Shown here: piece by piece, positions 1 to 5,843 of the stretch
Layout: every line of letters starts with the position of its first letter
How positions within the stretch are numbered: position 1 is the stretch's first letter
Assembly (NCBI GenBank): GCA_934615145.1
Contig: CAKTTM010000101.1
Location: 1 to 6,686, forward strand
DNA: 6,686 bases
From: an uncultured Clostridia bacterium
Lineage (GTDB): Bacteria; Bacillota; Clostridia; Christensenellales; Aristaeellaceae
Reading direction: 5' to 3'
Translations under genes and position numbers: made by a program
The notes under the pieces: model-generated
What the model was told of the DNA's origin: nothing
Seen by the model: only the letters and a program-made list of their open reading frames with translations
Databases searched by the model: none

Positions 1-16
1 GCTAAGGAGAACGGCG

Positions 17-877
17 ATGAGAAAACCATACCTGTTGTGTCTGATGCTGGCCCTGCTGCTATTGCTGCCCCTGGCGGGGCAAGGGGCGCGGGCGGAGCAG
101 CCGGGAGAATTGACGGCGACCATCACGCTGGACAAGGAAAGCGTGGCGGTTGGGGAGACCATCACCGCCAGCTGGACGGTTGTGGGTGGCACGGAGCCCT
201 ATGAAATCCAATTTCACTGGCGAGTGGTAGATGGTGGCGAGGATCAGCTTGTAGACGATGCTCAGCGCTCAGGATCTGATAATACGCCAGTGACATTCAG
301 CCCTACCTTTGGAAAGTCGGGAGCGCTATATCTGACTGTCATCGATGCGTTAATGATTGAGGCCTACGCGTCGGCAGACTTCACCATCTCGGATGCGCCA
401 GAGGTGAAACCGCTCGTACTTTCGGCGGCGCTTGACAAAGGGGCGGTCATCCTTGACCGAGGCGAGAGCGTTACTGCAAGCTGGCAAGCAACGGGTGGCC
501 TGGCTCCTTACGAGTTCTTTGTATACTGGTCTACAAAAGACAGTGACGCAGGTGAGTATCAGGTCGCAGAGCAAGCAACCTTGACCGCCCAAAGTCACAG
601 CTTTACCCCGACCAAGGGAGTTGGCGGCCAACTGTGGCTGAACGTCGTAGATGAGCTTGGCCGCGCTGATGAGACCAGGCTTGATTTCTTGATCGTCAGA
701 CGCGGCGACGCCAATGGCGACGGGGCTGTCAACATCAAGGACCTGGAGCACGTGGTGGATCACCTGCTGGACAACAGCAAGCCCATCAAGGCCCCGGCCA
801 ATGCCAACATGGATGGCCAGGCTGAGGTGGACATAGCTGACCTTAAGCAGATCATTGACATGGTGGTGGGAGACTAA
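17..877 (+). CDS. Secreted two-repeat Ig-like protein with C-terminal dockerin
   Basis: Exported 286-residue protein. The start is set by AAGGAG at 4-9, seven bases before ATG. A signal peptide (RK, a long Leu-rich core, cleavage near ARA-EQ at residue 26) is followed by two homologous beta-sandwich repeats at about residues 31-127 and 132-228. Each opens with a DKxxV...G(E)xxTASW..(T/V)GG..PYE signature and ends with a V(I/V)D strand. Residues 230-286 form a type I-like dockerin. Loop 1 is DANGDGAVNIKD, a good calcium loop. Loop 2 is NMDGQAEVDIAD, with Gln and Ala at positions 5 and 6. The mature protein has no cysteine. The dockerin should plug the protein into a cohesin, such as the one encoded at 3042. 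The Ig-like repeats probably act as binding or spacer modules; their ligand is unknown. The stop overlaps the next start by one base (TAATG), indicating an operon. Confidence 0.92.
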   Translation: MRKPYLLCLMLALLLLLPLAGQGARAEQPGELTATITLDKESVAVGETITASWTVVGGTEPYEIQFHWRVVDGGEDQLVDDAQRSGSDNTPVTFSPTFGKSGALYLTVIDALMIEAYASADFTISDAPEVKPLVLSAALDKGAVILDRGESVTASWQATGGLAPYEFFVYWSTKDSDAGEYQVAEQATLTAQSHSFTPTKGVGGQLWLNVVDELGRADETRLDFLIVRRGDANGDGAVNIKDLEHVVDHLLDNSKPIKAPANANMDGQAEVDIADLKQIIDMVVGD

Positions 878-1590
878 TGATAAGGAAGCTGTTCAGCTAC
901 CCACTTGTCGTGAGAACGATGGCGCTTTGTCTGCTGGCTACATGCCTGCTGCTTGCTCCGATGAGCAGCGCGCAGGGGCAAGCGTTCACGCTGAGCCTGC
1001 GCGGCCTTGGCCTGCGTCACCTGGCGCACAGGCCAGCCGATGGCTGGCACATGGTGGCGCCCATCGATGTCAGCAGGCCGGGCAGCACCAGCATCGACCT
1101 GATCGCGGGCGAAAGCCGCGTCATTGGCAGCCTGAGCATTACCGTAGGAGAGGAGGATATTCGCTGGGAACCAATTTACTGGGACGGGGTAAAGGTCAGC
1201 GGCATGGCGCTGACACTCTACACAGACAGTGCGCAGATCGGACGTACAGGCGCGGCCGGCGAGGCGGTGCCGCTGGATCAGCCCCTGGCGCTGAGTGCCA
1301 CGATGCGGGAGGCTGGCCTGCTCTGGCTCTGGCTGACTGGCAGCGCGCAGGTAGCACCAGAGGCGACGAACATTGGACGATACACGGCGCAGGGTGCCCG
1401 GGAGATACAGGAGCGCATCGACCTGGCGGCGCGGTCGGGCATCGCTGAAAACTATCTGGAGCGCCTGCCGCTGCCGGAGGCGCCGGGCCCAGGTATTCCT
1501 GACGAGAATGGCTGCATCGATGGCGTCTGCCCCATGCCCACTTTACCGCCGATGGGGGAAGGCGGCTGGACCTTCCCCAAACTGCCCTGA
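877..1590 (+). CDS. Exported protein of unknown function, shares a domain with the cohesin protein
   Basis: 237 residues, not a family I can name. The N-terminus is a signal peptide: basic MIRK..R, core at about residues 14-28, cleavage near residues 32-36. LATC at residues 20-23 resembles a lipobox poorly (Thr before Cys), so a lipoprotein is unlikely. Residues 57-121 align without gaps to residues 283-347 of the protein encoded at 3042, with 22 of 65 identical. The block includes W-x-M-x-x-P-I-D-V-S, LIA, IG and GVKV. A short helical stretch follows at about 165-190. The tail is Pro/Gly-rich with C213 and C218 (CX4C), the only cysteines of the mature protein. There is no dockerin or cohesin. 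Translation is probably coupled to the upstream gene through the one-base overlap, since the nearest Shine-Dalgarno (GGGAG, 868-872) is only four bases away. The thioredoxin gene follows after 22 bases, so the CX4C pair could be its client. Confidence 0.87.
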   Translation: MIRKLFSYPLVVRTMALCLLATCLLLAPMSSAQGQAFTLSLRGLGLRHLAHRPADGWHMVAPIDVSRPGSTSIDLIAGESRVIGSLSITVGEEDIRWEPIYWDGVKVSGMALTLYTDSAQIGRTGAAGEAVPLDQPLALSATMREAGLLWLWLTGSAQVAPEATNIGRYTAQGAREIQERIDLAARSGIAENYLERLPLPEAPGPGIPDENGCIDGVCPMPTLPPMGEGGWTFPKLP

Positions 1591-1593
1591 TGC

Positions 1594-1606
1594 AAAGGAG
1601 GAGAGG
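1594..1606 (+). promoter_or_regulatory. Strong Shine-Dalgarno that fixes the thioredoxin gene start
   Basis: AAAGGAGGAGAGG lies six bases before ATG 1613. The reading frame stays open upstream to 1373, but that stretch overlaps the preceding gene out of frame and has no export signal. Starting at 1613 gives a textbook signal peptide, so 1613 is taken as the start. Confidence 0.85.
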
Positions 1607-1612
1607 ATAAGC

Positions 1613-2218
1613 ATGAAAAGAGCGCGCCTATTGAACATCTTGCTGTTAGCTGTGCTGCTGCTGCCCCTGGGTGTAGCGCAGGCGGCGCCTGTGAGGATGT
1701 ATAATATCTGGGCTACTTGGTGTCCGCCCTGCGTACAAGAGCTGCCGGAGCTGGGGAAGATTGCCAGGGATTATGAGGGCCGCCTGAGCCTGATTGGCGT
1801 GCAGCTGGATGGCGATACGCCCAGCGGATTACAGGAAGGCAATGCCATGCTCAAGGGAGCTGGGGCTACTTATGCCAATGCCGCCCCCAATAGCGGTACC
1901 TATTGGATGGCGGCGGAATCCCGGTACGTGCCGGCCACCTTCTTCCTGGATGCCTCGGGCAAGGTGCTCAAGAAGGTCACCGGCTCTCGCAACTATGCCG
2001 GCTGGGCCAGGGAAATCGAGGCCGTCTTGAACCCCAGGCCCTTCCTGGCAGGCGATGTCAATGACAACGGCAGGGTGGAGCTGTATGACTTGGAACTCCT
2101 GATCGATTACATCGTACACGATGGCAGCATATTCTCCTGGCGAAATGCCGACAGCAACCGCGACGGTGAGCTCAGCATCGAAGACACCATCCTGCTGATC
2201 ACTGCGCTGCTTAGTTAA
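1613..2218 (+). CDS. Secreted TlpA/ResA-like thioredoxin fused to a C-terminal dockerin
   Basis: 201 residues. The signal peptide (KRAR, Leu-rich core) ends near AQA-AP at residues 24-25. The mature protein begins almost at once with the thioredoxin strand YNIWATWCPPC; C37 and C40 are the redox pair. The cis-proline motif is V106-P107 in RYVPATFFLD, followed by a strand and final helix to about residue 139. This is a compact TlpA-type fold without the usual N-terminal extension. Residues 147-201 are a dockerin with two calcium loops, DVNDNGRVELYD (148-159) and DSNRDGELSIED (180-191), both near-canonical. Family knowledge: TlpA/ResA proteins reduce or exchange disulfides outside the membrane, usually anchored by a membrane helix or lipid. 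Here the anchor appears to be a dockerin, implying recruitment to a cohesin scaffold (inference). The electron donor is not visible; a membrane CcdA-like protein would be expected elsewhere. Confidence 0.93.
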   Translation: MKRARLLNILLLAVLLLPLGVAQAAPVRMYNIWATWCPPCVQELPELGKIARDYEGRLSLIGVQLDGDTPSGLQEGNAMLKGAGATYANAAPNSGTYWMAAESRYVPATFFLDASGKVLKKVTGSRNYAGWAREIEAVLNPRPFLAGDVNDNGRVELYDLELLIDYIVHDGSIFSWRNADSNRDGELSIEDTILLITALLS

Positions 2219-2254
2219 GATCAGAGAAAAACCTCACGAAGTTTCCAAAATGAC

Positions 2255-2283
2255 TTGATTGCTTTAAAGAAGAGTGGTATCAT
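2255..2283 (+). promoter_or_regulatory. Extended -10 sigma-A-type promoter before the cohesin-like/dockerin gene
   Basis: TTGATT (2255-2260), a 17-base spacer, then TATCAT (2278-2283) preceded by TGG, an extended -10. The transcription start would fall near 2290, leaving a leader of about 38 bases before ATG 2328. The element sits in the 109-base gap after the thioredoxin gene, so the downstream genes can be expressed separately from the first three. It also argues against an earlier GTG start at 2274, which lies between the -35 and -10. Confidence 0.62.
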
Positions 2284-2327
2284 ATCGAACACATAGGATG
2301 ACCATAGATAAGAAAGGCGGTTATCGA

Positions 2328-2933
2328 ATGAGAAAGCTGTTAACCTTAGTGCTGGTGTGCGCGCTGCTGCTGGCAGCCATGCCAGCTGCCCTGGCTCAGA
2401 CTGTCGCACCCGGTGCGAAAGTGACGGTGGAGTTTCCGTTCAGTGGCAAAGCTGCGAACCTGGTTCATGCCATATACACCATTCCCGCAGGCTTGACCTT
2501 TGTAGAGGGTGAAGTTGACGGCTGGACATACGGCAAAGCTGGCAAGACACAGGCCATCTATGCCAGCCTCACCGGCATCACCAGCGGGACGCTGAAACTC
2601 ACGCTCAAGGCAGCGGCCGATGCCAAGGGTGACTTGGCTGTGGCCATCACTCACCTGCAGGGCTATGCTCCTAGCAGTTGGATTGGCCTGACTGGCAAGG
2701 CTACCAAGACCGTGACGGTCAGCGGTGGTGCTGCCGGTAGAGTGCCGGGAGATGCGGATGGCAATGGCAAGGTTGATATTGATGATCCGATCGCAATCTT
2801 GCAGCATCTTGCGTATTGGGGCAACACCATTAATCTGGAAAACGCGGACTGTGACGGGAAGGCTGGATTGAATATCGATGACGCCATCCACCTCTTGCAG
2901 TATCTGGCCTTCTGGGGCGTTGAGCTGAAGTAA
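2328..2933 (+). CDS. Secreted cohesin-like domain plus symmetric dockerin (adaptor-like)
   Basis: 201 residues from ATG 2328, preceded by AGAAAGGCGG at 2311-2320. The signal peptide is MRKLL plus a Leu/Val/Ala core, cleaved near ALA-QT (residue 23). Residues 25-130 form a beta-rich domain that reads like a cohesin. It opens with V-PG-KVTVEF, as the protein encoded at 3042 opens with KPGDTFTVTV, and has the late strand pattern SGTLKLTLK.AADAKGD. This assignment is moderate. Residues 141-201 are a dockerin with loops DADGNGKVDIDD (142-153) and DCDGKAGLNIDD (174-185). The two halves are nearly duplicated: IDDPIAILQHLAYWG against IDDAIHLLQYLAFWG. C175 is the only mature cysteine. Cohesin plus dockerin in one small protein resembles adaptor scaffoldins such as ScaC of Ruminococcus flavefaciens. 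Alternatively, the first domain is a cohesin-fold or carbohydrate-binding relative without dockerin affinity. Confidence 0.87.
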   Translation: MRKLLTLVLVCALLLAAMPAALAQTVAPGAKVTVEFPFSGKAANLVHAIYTIPAGLTFVEGEVDGWTYGKAGKTQAIYASLTGITSGTLKLTLKAAADAKGDLAVAITHLQGYAPSSWIGLTGKATKTVTVSGGAAGRVPGDADGNGKVDIDDPIAILQHLAYWGNTINLENADCDGKAGLNIDDAIHLLQYLAFWGVELK

Positions 2934-3041
2934 CTCAAAGCCATCAGGACTGTCCCAGGCATCGTTTTCGGTGTTTCTTTTCAACGCTGCTTCGTGGCAA
3001 GTGGCCACTAGCAAAATAAACCACAGAGGAGTTATCAATCT

Positions 3042-4295
3042 ATGAAGAGGAAACTGGTTTATCTGATGTTGGCCTTGGTACTGGGCATCTGCTTCTTAAC
3101 CACGGCGAGTGCCGCAGTTGAAAAGAAGCCCGGTGACACTTTTACGGTCACTGTGGTTCCCAAGGGCGAGAATGTCAATGTATATGTTATCGCGCTTGAC
3201 TATGATGCCGCGGTTCTTGAGAACACTGGCGTGACCAGCGGAAGAAAGATCAAGGATGGCAGGATAACGACTTTCGGTAGTGATCTTAACAACTCGCTTA
3301 CCGGCAAGACCGCACTGACTGCTACCTTCAAGGTTAAGGAGGGGACAGAGGGCAAGACTGCCAAGGTAACCGTTGTTGAATTGCAGCCCACTAAGACAGC
3401 CGAAGGCGCAACTGTCGATGGCAAGTGGAGCGGGTCTACCACAATCACGGTTGTTGGCGCCGCCCCCGTCACCGACGCACCCACCACCACCGCGCCCGTG
3501 ACTGATGCGCCCACCACCACCGCGCCTGTCACCGAAGCGCCTGTGACCGCGGCACCCACGGCAGTGCCCACCCCCGCCCGCACCTGGAGCCCCTGGAAGG
3601 TGCGCAAGGCCGCGACCTGCACCGCCGAGGGTGTTGAGTTCCGCACGATGGGCACCAAGGAAGAGACCCGTCCGATCGCCAAGCTGGCCCACAAGGAAGG
3701 CAAGTGGGAAGTTGTCCGCAAGGCCACTGCCGAGCAGCCCGGCCTGCGCGTGAAGAAGTGCACCGTCGGCGGCGAAATCCTCAAGCAGGAAGAGATCCCC
3801 TTCAGCAAGGTGCAGCGCTTCACCAACAATACCGCCAGCTCCCAGGGCTTCTACTTCCGCAATGAGGTCAAGGGCCTCACCAAGGAATGGAACATGTTCA
3901 CCCCCATCGACGTTTCCGCTGATGGCGAGCAGAACATCCCGCTGATCGCGTCCAACATGTACTACATCGGCAATGTCAAGGTGGTCGTGGCCGGCGGCAA
4001 TGTGACCGTCACCTACGAGGTCGCCAACGGCGTCAAGGTGCGCAAGGACTTCCTGGCCATCCTGCCTGACCTGGCCTCTGTCACGACCATCGATCCCGCC
4101 AAACTGGCTGACTTCGCCCATGCCTACGGCGAGCCCATCAGCATTGAAAATGACCTTAAGGGCGACACCAAGGTGCTGCTCTATGTCCGCAACAATGTTG
4201 ACTATGCCGATAACTTCAGGGGCGTGACCCGCTTCACCAACAGGCTGGATGCCTATACCAAGGTACTCGATGGCCTGAGGGCAATCATGGACTAA
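3042..4295 (+). CDS. Secreted cohesin protein with Pro/Thr linker, Cys-repeat region and novel C-terminal domain
   Basis: 417 residues. The ribosome site AGAGGAG (3025-3031) lies ten bases before ATG. The signal peptide ends near ASA-AV at residue 24. Residues 28-138 form a cohesin module: KPGDTFTVTVVPKG, then VIALDYDAAVLENTGV, FGSDLNNSLTGKTALTATFKV and closing strands. Residues 140-180 are a Pro/Thr/Ala/Val linker built from 10-residue repeats. Residues 182-254 are two copies of a W-x-V-x-K-A-T-C type repeat common in Clostridia, here degenerate; C193 and C240 are the only mature cysteines. Residues 259-417 are an uncharacterised domain shared with the protein encoded at 877. There is no dockerin, sortase motif or C-terminal membrane helix, so the C-terminal domain may be what ties it to the cell (inference). 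It is the only clear cohesin here and so the likely receptor for the neighbouring dockerins. Codon use changes sharply at the linker. Confidence 0.92.
   Translation: MKRKLVYLMLALVLGICFLTTASAAVEKKPGDTFTVTVVPKGENVNVYVIALDYDAAVLENTGVTSGRKIKDGRITTFGSDLNNSLTGKTALTATFKVKEGTEGKTAKVTVVELQPTKTAEGATVDGKWSGSTTITVVGAAPVTDAPTTTAPVTDAPTTTAPVTEAPVTAAPTAVPTPARTWSPWKVRKAATCTAEGVEFRTMGTKEETRPIAKLAHKEGKWEVVRKATAEQPGLRVKKCTVGGEILKQEEIPFSKVQRFTNNTASSQGFYFRNEVKGLTKEWNMFTPIDVSADGEQNIPLIASNMYYIGNVKVVVAGGNVTVTYEVANGVKVRKDFLAILPDLASVTTIDPAKLADFAHAYGEPISIENDLKGDTKVLLYVRNNVDYADNFRGVTRFTNRLDAYTKVLDGLRAIMD
3462..3551 (+). repeat. 30-bp tandem repeat encoding the Pro/Thr linker
   Basis: Three 30-base units at 3462-3491, 3492-3521 and 3522-3551. 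The first two encode APVTDAPTTT; the third is a diverged APVTEAPVTA. They lie inside the cohesin gene and separate the cohesin from the C-terminal half. Such repeats can gain or lose units by slippage while keeping the frame. Pro/Thr-rich linkers are typical between modules of scaffoldins and are often glycosylated (family knowledge). Confidence 0.85.
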
Positions 4296-4340
4296 AACCC
4301 CGCATTTGGGTGGCACATCCGCTCAATCGGTAGCTTTGAG

Positions 4341-4372
4341 GGATGGCCAGGCAGCGTGCTGCCTGGCCATCC
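4341..4372 (+). terminator. Near-perfect hairpin after the cohesin gene, likely terminator
   Basis: GGATGGCCAGGCAGC (4341-4355) is exactly complementary to GCTGCCTGGCCATCC (4358-4372), with GT between them, so the stem is 14-15 pairs with a tight loop. The following bases, TTGTTGATT, are T-rich but not a clean T-run. It sits 45 bases after the cohesin stop and 11 bases before the next likely start, which suits an intrinsic terminator. An attenuator or a protein-binding site is also possible. Confidence 0.62.
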
Positions 4373-4383
4373 TTGTTGATTCA

Positions 4384-5388
4384 ATGAGGATAAAGGATGA
4401 AGCATACAAGCTGTATAGGCCCGTTGGCGCTGGCCTGATGATGGTGATGCTCATGACCCTTGCATTGCCTGCGCAGGCCACCACGCCACTGACGCCGCAA
4501 ATAGACGTCAATCAGGAAGCTGTGACCTACGGTATGCCGCTTAGCATTGGCTGGGAGATTGTTGGCGGCAGACCGCCTTACCAGATCAGCTATCAGGTCT
4601 TTGGTCGCTACCGGGGTGAAGAAGAACACCCGGTCAGTGGTCTGCATACTATCGCCCAGCGGGAAGCGGGACTGGGCCAGGCCACGGTCAACATGACGAC
4701 CTATGCCGGCCCCCACGGCAGCATCCAGATGAAGGTGAAGGATAGCACTGGTGTGATCGTTGATGCGTGGGATGATAGAGGCTTTGCCATCATTGAACCA
4801 GTGGTGCCCAATGTCATCTCGGGGGACGGCTATGCTGTGATCAAGTGGTCAAGTCCGCCAATGTCAGGCGAGAACATTCTTTATGCATATGAAAACAGCC
4901 GCTTGCGTGAGTTGGCTCGCGGCCTGAGGCAGTTCGCCAGCTATCGCGTGGATGGTCTTATCAATGGCAACGCCTATCAGTACTTCGTGCAGGTTTACGA
5001 TGGCGAGGCCTTGAGCTGGAGCATCTTTGATGAGCGCTTTCTGGCCTCGGTGATTCCCGGCAAGGCTGTCAAGGGCGATGCAGATGGGAATGGCAGTCTG
5101 TCCGTTGCAGATGCGGCGGCCATCATCAACAATCTGATCTACGGCCTTGACCCGCTCGCGCCCACCAACGCCGATGTGGATGGTGATGGTGATATCACGA
5201 TGCAGCAGAGCCGCTTCGGATCGAAGCCACGGTGGACAAGACGAGCGTCAAAGTGGGGGACAAGATCACGGTCCATTGGACGCTACGCGGCGGCGTACCG
5301 CCCTATGAGTCTGAGATGGATTGGAATGCTCTGTACAGCATTGATGCGTATCAAGATTTTACTGGAGACAAGGGCACTGGGTCGATGA
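4384..5388 (+). CDS. Fragment A: signal peptide, Ig-like repeat, FN3, truncated dockerin
   Basis: First in-frame piece of the broken gene. The signal peptide is MRIKDEAYK with core VGAGLMMVMLMTLAL, cleaved near AQA-TT (residue 32). Residues 34-140 are an Ig-like repeat (SIGWEIVGGRPPYQISY, ending MKVKDSTG). Residues 141-225 read as an FN3 domain, with AVIKW, YRVDGLINGNAYQYFVQVYDG and a final strand. A dockerin starts at residue 231: loop 1 DADGNGSLSVAD, its helix IINNLIYG, and loop 2 DVDGDGDIT at residue 264. Genuine coding ends near base 5200. The remaining codons to 5388 are out of frame and give a basic, unrelated tail. If read as it stands, the product would be an Ig-FN3 protein with an incomplete dockerin. 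Confidence 0.72.
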   Translation: MRIKDEAYKLYRPVGAGLMMVMLMTLALPAQATTPLTPQIDVNQEAVTYGMPLSIGWEIVGGRPPYQISYQVFGRYRGEEEHPVSGLHTIAQREAGLGQATVNMTTYAGPHGSIQMKVKDSTGVIVDAWDDRGFAIIEPVVPNVISGDGYAVIKWSSPPMSGENILYAYENSRLRELARGLRQFASYRVDGLINGNAYQYFVQVYDGEALSWSIFDERFLASVIPGKAVKGDADGNGSLSVADAAAIINNLIYGLDPLAPTNADVDGDGDITMQQSRFGSKPRWTRRASKWGTRSRSIGRYAAAYRPMSLRWIGMLCTALMRIKILLETRALGR

Positions 5389-5843
5389 CAGTTGAGGCGG
5401 GCATGGTGCCTGTGATCAAGTTCCATATCAGAGTAAAAGACAGTCAGATGAGCTATGATCAGTATTATTCTGATCCCGTCGTCCTGTCTTCAGATGATCT
5501 TGGCCTGAGCATCCAGAATCAGGATAGTTGGCGCTACCCAGGTGACACTGCAATCGTGCTGGATAGAACCATGGTAAAGACGGGGATCCGATCAAGGCCA
5601 CTGTCCTGCGCCAATATGATATCCCCGCCGCCGGCTATACTGGCTACAACAGCAGTTGGTACATTTACGAAGGCGATGAGTGGCGCGAGTATGAGAATGC
5701 CTACACTAACTATGGGACAGCTTCCAAAACATTTACCTTTCGGCCCACAAACGCAACGAGTGGCTACTTTGTTGTTTGGGCGCAGCTGTATAGTGGATCC
5801 GACTACCCAGAGTATGACTACTATGAATCCGAGACCTTCCTGA
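5232..5843 (+). CDS. Fragment B: Ig-like repeat of the broken gene
   Basis: Second piece, in a different frame. True coding begins just upstream, at about 5202, as AAEPLRIEAT before the GTG at 5232, and holds to the G-run at 5582-5585. It encodes one clear Ig-like repeat (VDKTSVKVGDKITVHW, LRGGVPPYESEMDW, FHIRVKDSQ) and the start of the next (VLDRTMVKTG). Codons after 5585 are out of frame up to the stop at 5843. AAEPLRIEATVDK resembles the residues just after a signal-peptide cleavage site in the gene at 17 (ARAEQPGELTATITLDK). That hints this piece once began a separate secreted protein. There is no ribosome binding site before 5232, so independent translation is unlikely. Confidence 0.55.
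   Translation: MDKTSVKVGDKITVHWTLRGGVPPYESEMDWNALYSIDAYQDFTGDKGTGSMTVEAGMVPVIKFHIRVKDSQMSYDQYYSDPVVLSSDDLGLSIQNQDSWRYPGDTAIVLDRTMVKTGIRSRPLSCANMISPPPAILATTAVGTFTKAMSGASMRMPTLTMGQLPKHLPFGPQTQRVATLLFGRSCIVDPTTQSMTTMNPRPS

Noticed and set aside
886..960. Lipoprotein signal in the 877 gene product
   Set aside because: LATC at residues 20-23 has Thr before the Cys, and the hydrophobic core continues past it, so ordinary signal peptide cleavage near residues 32-36 is more likely.
855..1448. Open frame overlapping the 877 gene in another + frame
   Set aside because: The product is rich in Arg, Gly and Ala with no recognisable domain, while the 877 frame has a signal peptide and a domain conserved in the cohesin protein.
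1373..1612. Upstream extension of the thioredoxin gene frame
   Set aside because: It runs out of frame over the preceding gene and would bury the signal peptide. ATG 1613 has a strong Shine-Dalgarno and gives a normal export signal.
2944..2985. Possible terminator after the adaptor-like gene
   Set aside because: The T-rich stretch has no stable stem before it; the only inverted sequence is a short GGAC/GTCC with a one-base loop.
3000..3009. Palindrome AGTGGCCACT before the cohesin gene
   Set aside because: It is ten bases only, with no second copy elsewhere in the window. It could be an operator but is compatible with chance.
3462..3560. CRISPR-like or mobile repeat
   Set aside because: The repeats are contiguous, in frame and encode a Pro/Thr linker; there are no spacers.
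3096..4316. Long open frame on the minus strand opposite the cohesin gene
   Set aside because: It is a shadow of the strongly codon-biased + strand gene: low-complexity Gly/His-rich product, no signal peptide and no Shine-Dalgarno.
4306..4383. Earlier ATG for the large multi-Ig gene
   Set aside because: It would translate through the 4341-4372 hairpin and add 26 residues before a good signal peptide.
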